Shown piece after piece: positions 46,245 to 54,016 of a stretch of 64,000 nt of DNA. Under the pieces are notes generated by a model. That model ran no database searches and was not told where the DNA came from. It worked only from the letters and a program-made list of their open reading frames with translations. Both the position numbers and the translations under genes were made by a program. The DNA is from Woeseiaceae bacterium (lineage in GTDB: Bacteria; Pseudomonadota; Gammaproteobacteria; Steroidobacterales; Woeseiaceae). The stretch spans positions 124,001 through 188,000 of the forward strand of contig JANQGQ010000012.1 of assembly GCA_028277185.1 (NCBI GenBank). Reading direction: 5' to 3'. The stretch's first letter is position 1. Every line of letters begins with the position of its first letter.

Positions 46245-47032
46245 GACACGCGACGGGCTTTCTCGAGCTTCGCGATGTGCTTCTTCAGCGCCGCGGTGAT
46301 CGTGGCCTCATTGTCGGCAATGCGATTGCGCGGTCCGCCGATGCTGACGACATAGGTGACGTTCGATCTGCCCGCGGGCAGCGGCGCCGCGATCGCGCCG
46401 ATGTCCGGGGACATCAGGCCGTAGCCGATAGCGACGCCCTGCTTGCGGGTCTTGCGCACCGTGCGAAGCAGTTTCTTCTTGTCGGTGTCGGACAGGGCGC
46501 GACCCGGCGAGTCGGCGAGACGCTCGAACAACGCGTGCAGCTCGTCGTCGGACTTTGCCGACATCGCGGCGAGTCCTACCGCGGACGACTCGATCGGCGT
46601 GCGATTGCCGACCTCGATGGACAACGAGAGCGGGTGCTTGCTGGGCAGGATGCGCAGGAACACGACCTCGAGACTCTGCTCAGCCGCAAGCACGATCGTC
46701 TCGCCGGTGGCGCGGCTGAGGTCGTCGAGCAGAAAGGTCACGTTTTCCACGCCCGTCGCCGTGAAGTCGACCCAGGACGTGAGCTCCGACAGGCGCGGCG
46801 TCGGGAAGTAGCATTTGCGGGTCTCTTCGTTCGTCAGATACCCGTGTTCGGTCATGCTTCTGAGCAGCATCAGCGTACTGGACAGGGGCAGATCCAGTTC
46901 ACGAGAGATATCGGACACGGTCAGCGGTACTCGTAGCTGGTCGAAGAGCTCCAGCACTTTGAAAACACGAATGGCCGACTTGACGCCGGCCGGGCCCTTC
47001 GCTTCCGACGTCGACTTCTTCGCTTTACTCAT
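46241..47032 (-). CDS. IclR-family transcriptional regulator
   Basis: 263 residues. N-terminal winged HTH ('GVKSAIRVFKVLELFDQL', 'LTVSDISRELDLPLSSTLMLLRSM') and a C-terminal effector domain ('LDDLSRATGETIVLAAEQSLEVVFL', 'PIESSAVGLAAMSAKSDDELH', 'GYGLMSPDIGAIAAPLPAG', ending with a long basic helix). IclR proteins usually control aromatic or carboxylic acid catabolism. Coded inside the import operon and starting an ATGA overlap with the FGE-like gene, it is the best candidate for binding the shared element found at 38.8 and 48.87 kb (inference). Confidence 0.93.
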   Translation of the reverse strand: MSKAKKSTSEAKGPAGVKSAIRVFKVLELFDQLRVPLTVSDISRELDLPLSSTLMLLRSMTEHGYLTNEETRKCYFPTPRLSELTSWVDFTATGVENVTFLLDDLSRATGETIVLAAEQSLEVVFLRILPSKHPLSLSIEVGNRTPIESSAVGLAAMSAKSDDELHALFERLADSPGRALSDTDKKKLLRTVRKTRKQGVAIGYGLMSPDIGAIAAPLPAGRSNVTYVVSIGGPRNRIADNEATITAALKKHIAKLEKARRVS

Positions 47033-47943
47033 GCGCTCAACGCTCCTTTCGCTCGTTTACGGCGCCGAATGGCTTCTCTGTCCTCCGGAAACTCGCGGCG
47101 CGGTGTTTTGTAGTCCGCCGGTTCGAATCGCTCCTCGAATCCGACCAGACGCCCCGACGGCGAGAGGACATAGGTCAGGCTTGCGCTGTTGAAGCGAATG
47201 CCGTCGTTGACGATGGGTATCCGGGCGGCCTTGAAGGCGGCGTTTACCGCATCGTGATCGTCCACACGGAATATGAGTGCGTCCGTGCGCTCCTCGCGCG
47301 TCGCCGGTTGCGCCAATGCGTGACCGCCCGGGCGCAATTCGAGGAGCGCGCCGGCCGACACGTCACCGCCGATCGAGAATGTCGCTTTCGTGGCGTCCGC
47401 TTCGATGAGCGGAAGCCCGATCACGTCCTGGTAGAACCGTAGCTCGGACTCGAGGTCAGGTACCCGGCAGACGGTCGAGAGCCAGCCTTCCAGATCGTTC
47501 GGGATCGGGGATGCCCCCACGTCGACGTCGGGATTCACCAGCGAATTGCCGCCATTTGACGGACGGATCGCGATCAGTTGCCGATCCGTGTCGCGCACGT
47601 AGACGTCCCCGTCGATTCTGCCGACGACGATGCCGCCGTTCCGCTCGAGTCGTGCCAGCGTTACTTCGGGTTGCCGGCTGGCAAACACCGGCACCATCGG
47701 CGCGCTGTTGGGGTTCTCGTAGCGCCTGTCGTCCGGGGGCACGTCCGACTTGAGTTCGAAACACAGGCTGCCCGCGGCCCAGAAAAACCAGACGGGCACG
47801 CGCCCGCGAATCAGCGGGAGTCCCAGAGCGCCGCCGTACCATTCGGCCAGTGCGGCCGAGTCCGGGGTTCGTCGAATGTACCAGCCCAGCCCGGCGAGAT
47901 TGTTCTTAAGAACGTCTGCAGTCTGCATCGTGTCGTGGCTCAT
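47029..47943 (-). CDS. Two-module VOC-superfamily protein (paralogue 1)
   Basis: 304 residues built of two glyoxalase/bleomycin-type modules (about 15-135 and 150-270). The first has 'AALAEWYGGALGLPLIRGR', the second 'ESELRFYQDVIGLPLIEAD' and 'DALIFRVDDHDAVNAAF'. In type I extradiol dioxygenases the second module carries two iron-binding histidines and a glutamate. Here the positions of both histidines are other residues (STVCRV and DALIFR), and only a glutamate near the end (VGFEER) remains, so ring cleavage is unlikely. It shares the C-terminal tail 'TPRREFPEDREAIRRR' with the next protein. Overlaps its neighbours by 4 bp. Confidence 0.85.
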   Translation of the reverse strand: MSHDTMQTADVLKNNLAGLGWYIRRTPDSAALAEWYGGALGLPLIRGRVPVWFFWAAGSLCFELKSDVPPDDRRYENPNSAPMVPVFASRQPEVTLARLERNGGIVVGRIDGDVYVRDTDRQLIAIRPSNGGNSLVNPDVDVGASPIPNDLEGWLSTVCRVPDLESELRFYQDVIGLPLIEADATKATFSIGGDVSAGALLELRPGGHALAQPATREERTDALIFRVDDHDAVNAAFKAARIPIVNDGIRFNSASLTYVLSPSGRLVGFEERFEPADYKTPRREFPEDREAIRRRKRAKGALSA

Positions 47944-48839
47944 GCGTGGAGAGCGGCGAGGCGCCGGCGAATCTCGTGGTCTTCCGCGAACTCGCGCCGC
48001 GGCGTTCTGAAGCGCTCGGGCGGGTAGCGTTCATCGATCGCCCACGTCTGGCCCTCCGGATCGGCGAAATAACTCAGCGCAGCGCTGCCGAGCTTGACGT
48101 CTTTTTCGACGACGGTGAGGTCGAGACCGGCGAGGGCGTCGCGGGCGCGATCGTGATCAGCGACCCGGATGATCATGGCGGTCCGCGCGTTACCGCGTTG
48201 CCTGGCCGGTGGGCGAACCGTGCCGCCGGGTCGAAAGATCAGCGAAATTGCGTTGCCGAATTCGAGCTTGCGTTTGCCCGACTGCGGCGCCGACGTCGCC
48301 GCGGGCGACAGGAAACGACCGTAGTACTGCGCAAGGCGATCGGGGTCGCGGCAACTTCGCACAATGGCAGCAATGCCGCCCAGGTCGCCGGGCAGCGGAG
48401 CGCAGCCCGGGAGAAACTCCGGCACCGAGCGTCGCGGGTTGTCGCATATGTCGATCCGGTTACCGTCCGGATCGTAGAGCGTGGCCTTAGCCCTGCCTTC
48501 CTCGGACCAGAGATCGGCCCTGACGCCTCTCGCTTGCAGGCGTCGCGCGGTCTCCGTGAGGTCGAGGCTGTCGAGTTCGATGTGCAGTCCGGGCGCCGCG
48601 CTTCCCGCGACGCCTTGCTCATCGGGCGCCCCGCGGTCGGCCAGCAGTTCGAGCACCGCACAGTCCCCGAGCGATAAATAGAACGTCGGCTCGCGCCCGC
48701 GGATGATCGGCAGCCCGACGACCCCGGCCCACCACTCGGCGAGACGCGCGGCCGATGCCGTTCGGATGAGCACCACCGCCAGCCCGAAAGCCGCAAGCGG
48801 CACGGGCTCGCATTTCTGCGTGGATATCGGTAGGCTCAC
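47940..48839 (-). CDS. Two-module VOC-superfamily protein (paralogue 2)
   Basis: 299 residues, paired VOC modules (about 12-120 and 150-265): 'ARLAEWWAGVVGLPIIRGRE' and 'DPDRLAQYYGRFLSPAAT', 'TAMIIRVADHDRARDALAGL'. As in the preceding paralogue, the usual metal-binding histidines are absent, and a glutamate (WAIDERY) is kept. Its C-terminus 'RTPRREFAEDHEIRRRLA' is nearly the same as that of paralogue 1, indicating tandem duplication. It is the first gene of the leftward operon, with the shared regulatory element in the 56-bp divergent promoter. It might bind or isomerise a ring-cleavage intermediate (inference). Confidence 0.85.
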   Translation of the reverse strand: MSLPISTQKCEPVPLAAFGLAVVLIRTASAARLAEWWAGVVGLPIIRGREPTFYLSLGDCAVLELLADRGAPDEQGVAGSAAPGLHIELDSLDLTETARRLQARGVRADLWSEEGRAKATLYDPDGNRIDICDNPRRSVPEFLPGCAPLPGDLGGIAAIVRSCRDPDRLAQYYGRFLSPAATSAPQSGKRKLEFGNAISLIFRPGGTVRPPARQRGNARTAMIIRVADHDRARDALAGLDLTVVEKDVKLGSAALSYFADPEGQTWAIDERYPPERFRTPRREFAEDHEIRRRLAALHA

Positions 48840-48861
48840 CTATAAACCTATGAAAAAATAC

Positions 48862-48892
48862 TTCACATTGATGAAAAGTATACCCAAGGCCT
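48862..48892. promoter_or_regulatory. Divergent promoter region with shared regulatory element (copy B)
   Basis: TTCACA-N3-ATGAAA (48862-48876) followed by AGTATA, CCAAG and GCCT. It matches copy A (38801-38830), with most positions identical and one or two single-base gaps. It fills much of the 56-bp AT-rich gap between two divergent operons; another ATGAAAA lies at 48850-48856. Confidence 0.55.
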
Positions 48893-48895
48893 GAA

Positions 48896-50089
48896 ATGAA
48901 GTACACCGCAGACGTGATTGTCGTGGGGCTCGGCCCGGTGGGCGCGATCGTCGCCCTGCGCATGGCGCTGGCCGGTTATACCGTGACGCTTTTAGAGCAG
49001 CAGCGCGAGTTACCGCAGGACCAGCGGGCGTCCACCGTGCACCCGCCGACGCTGGATATGCTGGCGTCGCTGGGCATCCTCGAAGACATGATCTGTCGCG
49101 GCATCATCTGTCCGTACTTCCAGTACCGCGATCATGAAACCGGACCAGTGGCCCGGTTCGACTACTCGAGCATCGCCGACATCGTGAAACATCCTTATCG
49201 CGTCAGCTGCGAGCAGTGGAAGATCGTCGAGATTCTGCTCGAGCGGCTCCGCGTGCATCCGAAGGTCCGGATTCTGCAGCCCGCAAGAGCGACCGGCTAC
49301 GAAGAAACGGATGCGGGCGTGATTGTGTACGCACGAACCGACACCGGGGACATCAGCGTGTCCGGGCGTTACGCCGTGGCTTGCGACGGTATCCGTTCGA
49401 CGCTCCGGAATGCGGCAGGCATCGACTACAGCGGCTACACCATCACGGACCGCTACTGGGTACTAACTACACCGTTCGATTTCGCCGACGTCATGCCCAG
49501 GCTGTCTTACGTGAATTACGTGACCGACCACGATCGCTGGTACTCGATGGTGCGCGGGCGCAATCACTGGCGCGTCCTGTTCCCAACGAGTGCGGAGACG
49601 CCCGACGAGGAACTCGTACGACCGGAGGCCGAGCGCGAGGCACTGTGCTCGGTGTATCCCGGCATCGACTATCGGGTCACGCATCGAAAGCTCTATCGCG
49701 TTCATCAACGCGTTGTCGAGACGCTCCGCCACGGCCGCTTGATACTTTGCGGCGACGCCGCCCATGCGAACAGCCCGCTGGGGGGACAAGGCATGAACAG
49801 CGGTATCCACGATGCCTTCAACCTGACGGATGCGCTGCCCGACGCCATCGACACGGGCAATACCGACGGCCTCGATCGCTACTCGCGGCAGCGCAAGCAT
49901 GCCGCGCTGGAAGGCGTGCAGGCACACGCGCGGCGTAACGAGGAGTTCCTGCGCGAGCGCGACCCGGCTGAGCGACAGAAGAAGATCGACACGATGCGCC
50001 GGATCGGTGCCGATCCGGTCGAGTCGCGCAAGTACGTGATCCGCGCGGCGATGCTCGAAGGCTTGTGGGCCGCGGAGAAGGTCGCTTGA
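48896..50089 (+). CDS. FAD-dependent aromatic-type monooxygenase (PHBH fold)
   Basis: 397 residues. The dinucleotide-binding GxGxxG is at residues 11-16 ('VIVVGLGPVGAIVALRMALAGY'), the second FAD motif is 'AVACDGIRSTLRNAAG' (DG motif), and the third is 'GRLILCGDAAHANSPLGGQGMNSGIHDAF' in two pieces near residue 285. This set is that of class A flavoprotein hydroxylases that insert one oxygen into phenolic rings with NAD(P)H. It opens the rightward operon. Its stop overlaps the next gene's TTG start. Substrate unknown. Confidence 0.93.
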   Translation: MKYTADVIVVGLGPVGAIVALRMALAGYTVTLLEQQRELPQDQRASTVHPPTLDMLASLGILEDMICRGIICPYFQYRDHETGPVARFDYSSIADIVKHPYRVSCEQWKIVEILLERLRVHPKVRILQPARATGYEETDAGVIVYARTDTGDISVSGRYAVACDGIRSTLRNAAGIDYSGYTITDRYWVLTTPFDFADVMPRLSYVNYVTDHDRWYSMVRGRNHWRVLFPTSAETPDEELVRPEAEREALCSVYPGIDYRVTHRKLYRVHQRVVETLRHGRLILCGDAAHANSPLGGQGMNSGIHDAFNLTDALPDAIDTGNTDGLDRYSRQRKHAALEGVQAHARRNEEFLRERDPAERQKKIDTMRRIGADPVESRKYVIRAAMLEGLWAAEKVA

Positions 50090-50952
50090 ACGGTGCGATC
50101 GATATCGTCGTCAATCTGCGCACGCCCAGGGTAATCGCCGCGGGACTCAGCCCGACCGATGCCGGGTTTCAGAAGCAAACGCGTCAGTCGGCCAGCACTC
50201 GCCGCGGGGTCGGGATACCGGACTATCTGCGGCTGATGGACGAGGCAGGCATCGAGCGTTCGCTCCTGATCGCGGTCCGTTGCGGCCCGGAGAGCAATCG
50301 TCGATCCGTCGCCATCCCCTACGAGTGGGTCGCCGATGTGTGCGGGCAATACCCGGATCGCTTCTCCGGTCTCGCGGGCATCGATCCAACGCTCGGTATG
50401 GAGCAACTCGCCGAGCTCAGGAGCGCGGTCCGGGACCTTGGCTTCGTCGGCGCGCACTATTACCCGCACTGGTTTCACCTGCGCCCCGACGCGGCGCAGA
50501 TGTACCCGATCTATGCCACCTGCTGTGAACTGGATGTCCCCCTGATGATGCAGGTCGGACAGAACCTGATCTATAGGAAGGACGTGCGGCTGCCGTCCGT
50601 GGCTCAACCGTACCTGCTGGATCAGGTGGCCATCGACTTCCCCGATCTCAAGCTGATCGGCATTCACATCGGCGTTCCCTGGGCGGACGAAATGATTGCC
50701 ATGGCGACGAAGCACGACAATCTGTACATCGGCGGGGACGCCTATGCGCCGGCGTATTGGCCCGCCAGTCTGATTCGCTACCTGCAGTCGGACGGACGCC
50801 GCAAGGTCCTGTTCGGCACCGACTGGCCGGTCATCGATCCGGTGCGCGCCGTTCGGGATGTCGAAGCGCTGAACCTGCCGGCGGACGTACACCGCTTGCT
50901 CATGCGAGACAACGCCACGGCGTTGTTCGGACTGGCGACACGGGCGCATTGA
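50086..50952 (+). CDS. Amidohydrolase-2-fold protein without the N-terminal HxH
   Basis: 288 residues from TTG at 50086, supported by a strong GGAGAAGG site 7 bp upstream and by the TTGA overlap with the hydroxylase stop. It resembles the ACMSD/amidohydrolase-2 family, which holds zinc and carries out decarboxylation or hydrolysis of ring compounds: 'YLRLMDEAGIERSLLIAV', 'DLGFVGAHYYPHWF', 'DFPDLKLIGIHIGVPW' and 'RKVLFGTDWPV'. The later metal ligands (H in GIHIG, D in GTDWP) are kept, but the usual N-terminal DxHxH is replaced by 'IDIVVNLRTP'. So it either binds metal differently or is not metal-dependent. Confidence 0.88.
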   Translation: MNGAIDIVVNLRTPRVIAAGLSPTDAGFQKQTRQSASTRRGVGIPDYLRLMDEAGIERSLLIAVRCGPESNRRSVAIPYEWVADVCGQYPDRFSGLAGIDPTLGMEQLAELRSAVRDLGFVGAHYYPHWFHLRPDAAQMYPIYATCCELDVPLMMQVGQNLIYRKDVRLPSVAQPYLLDQVAIDFPDLKLIGIHIGVPWADEMIAMATKHDNLYIGGDAYAPAYWPASLIRYLQSDGRRKVLFGTDWPVIDPVRAVRDVEALNLPADVHRLLMRDNATALFGLATRAH

Positions 50953-50954
50953 CG

Positions 50955-52487
50955 ATGACGCAGCGCGATGCGGCGGCGCTCTTGATCGGCTACGGCGTCC
51001 GCTGCGCGGCGCGGGCGACCCCGGATAAGGTGGCGCTTACCGATCTCGCCGGCAATCGCCGAACTCATGCGGAGCTGGACGATCGCGCGCGCCGCATCGG
51101 CGTGATGGCCCGCGACGGCTATGGCCTCGCCCGGGGCGACCGCGTCGTGCTGGCCGCGCCGAATCGCCTGGAGTACGCCGAGTGCGTGATGGGGCTTGCG
51201 GATGCCGGTATTGCCGTCGTCACCGTGAATCCGGCCTCTACACCTGACGAGCTGGAGTACATACTCAACCATTCCTCGGCGCGGCTGGTCCTCGCGGATG
51301 CTGCCGTCGTCGACAAGCTGCAGACGGTCGTCGCCGGCGACGTCCCCGTACTGGATATGGGCGATCCACTCGGCAAGCAGCTCGACAGGGTGGCGGCGGA
51401 CGTTCGCTGCATCGACGCCGAAGAGACTGACGTATTCGCAATCTCCTACACGTCCGGCACTACCGGTGAGCCCAAGGGCGTGCTGCTCTCGCACCGCGCA
51501 CGCACGAGCATGTTTCTTCTGGCGATCGCCGCCACCTACGGCACGCATACGCCGGCTATCCGCGCACTGACCGTGTCGCCGTACTTCAATGGCGGCGGGC
51601 TTGCGCACTTGCTGGCGCCGCTGTACTTCGGCGGGTCGGTTCAGGTGGTTTCCAGGTTCGATGCGGCGGTCGTCGTGGAGGCACTCAAGGATGGGACTAC
51701 GTTCGCCGCGCTGGTACCGACCCAGTTGACCGCCATGCTCGACGTCCACGGTTGGGGCGACATGCCGGCTCTGGCGGCTCTCGTTACCAACTCGGCCGCC
51801 GCGCCGCAGCGGCTGAAGGAGCAGCTCATCGAGCGACTGGGTCCGAATCGTTTGTACGACAGTTACGGTTCTACCGAGTGTGGGGTCACCTCGGTCCTGA
51901 GGCCGGATCAGATGCTCGTCAAACCCCGTTCGATCGGCCGGCCCGTGCCGGGCGCGATGATGACACTGCTGAACGAGGCGGGCGAAGAGGTCGAAAGCGG
52001 CGAAGTAGGCGAGTTGGCCTGTCGGATGCCGTGGCTATTTTCAGGCTATCTGCACGAGAGCGACGGACCGTTCGGCGGCGAAGCGGGCGGCTGGTGCCGG
52101 ACCGGCGATTTGGCAACGCGTGACGAGGACGGCTTCTACTTCGTTGCCGGCCGAAAGAAGCAAGTCATCATCACCGGCGGTCAGAACGTTTTTCCGGCGG
52201 AAGTGGAAAACGCGATCGCTCGCCACCCGGCCATACGGGAGGTCGCCGTCGTCGGCGTCTCCGATGCCTATTGGGGAGAGGCCGTGTCGGCGGCCTACAC
52301 GCTGCACCAGGGTGTCGACGACGTATCGGCCGCGGACCTGCGCGATTTCCTTCGCAGCAAAGTAACCGGCTACAAAGTCCCGAAGCATTTCGTCAACGTG
52401 AAGGTATTGCCGAAGAATGCCACTGGAAAAATCCTTCACCGCGAGGTGCAGCAGGCGGTGACGCAGCACCTGGCAAGTCTGAAATGA
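50955..52487 (+). CDS. Acyl-CoA synthetase (AMP-forming)
   Basis: 510 residues from ATG 50955, 2 bp after the previous gene; an open frame reaching further upstream is a shadow. Motifs: 'AISYTSGTTGEPKGVLLSHR' (A3, near residue 165), 'LYDSYGSTECGVTSVL' (A5), 'GWCRTGDLATRDEDGFYFVAGR' (A7), 'VIITGGQNVFPAEVENAIARHP' and 'LPKNATGKILHRE' (A10 lysine). It activates a carboxylate as CoA ester. Lack of an N-terminal signal and short length suggest an aromatic or short branched acid ligase. It shares the operon with an acyl-CoA dehydrogenase. Confidence 0.93.
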   Translation: MTQRDAAALLIGYGVRCAARATPDKVALTDLAGNRRTHAELDDRARRIGVMARDGYGLARGDRVVLAAPNRLEYAECVMGLADAGIAVVTVNPASTPDELEYILNHSSARLVLADAAVVDKLQTVVAGDVPVLDMGDPLGKQLDRVAADVRCIDAEETDVFAISYTSGTTGEPKGVLLSHRARTSMFLLAIAATYGTHTPAIRALTVSPYFNGGGLAHLLAPLYFGGSVQVVSRFDAAVVVEALKDGTTFAALVPTQLTAMLDVHGWGDMPALAALVTNSAAAPQRLKEQLIERLGPNRLYDSYGSTECGVTSVLRPDQMLVKPRSIGRPVPGAMMTLLNEAGEEVESGEVGELACRMPWLFSGYLHESDGPFGGEAGGWCRTGDLATRDEDGFYFVAGRKKQVIITGGQNVFPAEVENAIARHPAIREVAVVGVSDAYWGEAVSAAYTLHQGVDDVSAADLRDFLRSKVTGYKVPKHFVNVKVLPKNATGKILHREVQQAVTQHLASLK

Positions 52488-54016
52488 GTGCCACCGGGCC
52501 ATTCCTGGACGAGGTCGGCGAGGCCCTGGCTGCCGGTGCAGTGATTCGCGACGAAGAGGCACGCCGCGCGTTCTCGGAGGACGTGTTTCTACGCTACGAC
52601 GATGCCGTGACCGCCGCGGCGGTCGTTCGTCCCCGGACAGAGTCCGACGTTTGCACGCTCGTCGAGCGGGCGAACCACCATGGCGTTCGGATTCGCGTGC
52701 GCGGTGGCGGCCTGTCCTACTCGGGCGGTTACCGTCCGATGACTTCCGACGACGTCGTGCTGGACATAAGCGCGATGTCCGGCGTCGTGCACGTGGATTC
52801 CGAAAACCTGACGGTGACGGTGCAGGCCGGATGCACCTGGCAGACCTTGCTCGATACGCTCAGGCCGCGCGGTCTGGACACGACCATACCGCCGCCCGTA
52901 TCCGGGTCCCACAGTACGATCGGCGGTGCAGTGTCACAGGGCCTGCCCGGCGACCTCTCCGGTATCCTCGGTGTGAGCGTCGTTCTGGGCAACGGCGACC
53001 TGGTCACCACTGGGTCCGCGGGCGCGAAGGCCGGCGGGCCCGCCTTCAACCGTAACGTCGGTCCCGACTTCACGGGCTTGTTCGTCGGCGATTGCGGCGC
53101 CTATGGGATCAAGACACGCGTTACGCTTCGCGTTCGCCGTCTGGCGAACACGGTGCTGTACGTATCCATGCTGTTCGCCGACTTGGCCTCCCTTGCGGCG
53201 GCGGCCGGCGACATCGGCGCTTCGGGGCTGACGCGCCGGTGTCTCGGGCTCGACCCGCGAAAGAGCCGCAGCGCGAAAGAGCTTTCGTTCTCCGAGAAAC
53301 TCGGCGAACTGCAAGCCCTCAGACGCGAAGCCGGCATCGTCGAAGCCGCGAAGATCGGGCTTGGAGCGCTGTTGCACTCAGCGGACGAAGGCTGGGTCCT
53401 GCATTGCAGCGTTGAAGGCGATACCGCGGGGATCGCCAAAGCAAAGCTTGCGGCCGTCAGGCGGCTCGGCCGGAATCGCATCCGCGAGGTCGTGCCTACC
53501 GTGCCGCGGTTCCTGTACGCGCGGCCGTTTTCGGTCCGCGGCGTCGCGGGCCGGCGGGGCGAGGCCTGGGTGCCGGTGCACGGGATAGTGCCTCTGTCGA
53601 ACATCGAGCCGGCGTGTGCCGCACTGAGCGCTTTCGAGCGCGAGCATGCCGCCGAGTTCGAGCAGCAGAGGATCCGGTTCGGCCTCCTTCTCAGCTCCAA
53701 CGGACCCTACGTGCTGTTCGAGCCCATGTTCGAATGGCCGGACGCGCTCGCGCCGGTCGTTCAGGAGGCGATTGGCCAGGATCGCCTGAGCAAACTGGAA
53801 ACCTACGCGCCCGATCCATCGACGAGGCGGCGCGTTGCGGAGCTGCGCGCCGCGCTGAGGGACGTTTTCGCCGCGGTCGACGCGACCCACCTGCAGTACG
53901 GCCGTTTCTATCCGTATCTGGCGGACGAAGAATCCAGTCTGCGTAAGCTGGCCCGCGGTCTGCGGGACCTGCTCGACGACAATCGAACGATCAATGCGGG
54001 AATCCTCGATCTATGA
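52484..54016 (+). CDS. PCMH-type FAD-binding oxidoreductase
   Basis: 510 residues. The N-terminal FAD-binding domain has 'AAAVVRPRTESDVCTLVERA', 'IRVRGGGLSYSGGYRPMTSD' and 'STIGGAVSQGLPGDLSGILG', with 'VGPDFTGLFVGDCGAYGIKTRV' closing the domain. The histidine that covalently links FAD in berberine-bridge enzymes is replaced (GGGLSY), so flavin is probably non-covalent as in GlcD-like dehydrogenases. The C-terminal half fits a cap domain that determines substrate. It likely oxidises a hydroxy-acid or alcohol intermediate. ATGA overlaps on both sides. Confidence 0.9.
   Translation: MSATGPFLDEVGEALAAGAVIRDEEARRAFSEDVFLRYDDAVTAAAVVRPRTESDVCTLVERANHHGVRIRVRGGGLSYSGGYRPMTSDDVVLDISAMSGVVHVDSENLTVTVQAGCTWQTLLDTLRPRGLDTTIPPPVSGSHSTIGGAVSQGLPGDLSGILGVSVVLGNGDLVTTGSAGAKAGGPAFNRNVGPDFTGLFVGDCGAYGIKTRVTLRVRRLANTVLYVSMLFADLASLAAAAGDIGASGLTRRCLGLDPRKSRSAKELSFSEKLGELQALRREAGIVEAAKIGLGALLHSADEGWVLHCSVEGDTAGIAKAKLAAVRRLGRNRIREVVPTVPRFLYARPFSVRGVAGRRGEAWVPVHGIVPLSNIEPACAALSAFEREHAAEFEQQRIRFGLLLSSNGPYVLFEPMFEWPDALAPVVQEAIGQDRLSKLETYAPDPSTRRRVAELRAALRDVFAAVDATHLQYGRFYPYLADEESSLRKLARGLRDLLDDNRTINAGILDL

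Noticed and set aside
47029..48839. VOC proteins as extradiol ring-cleaving dioxygenases
   Set aside because: Both metal-binding histidine positions are substituted in each paralogue.
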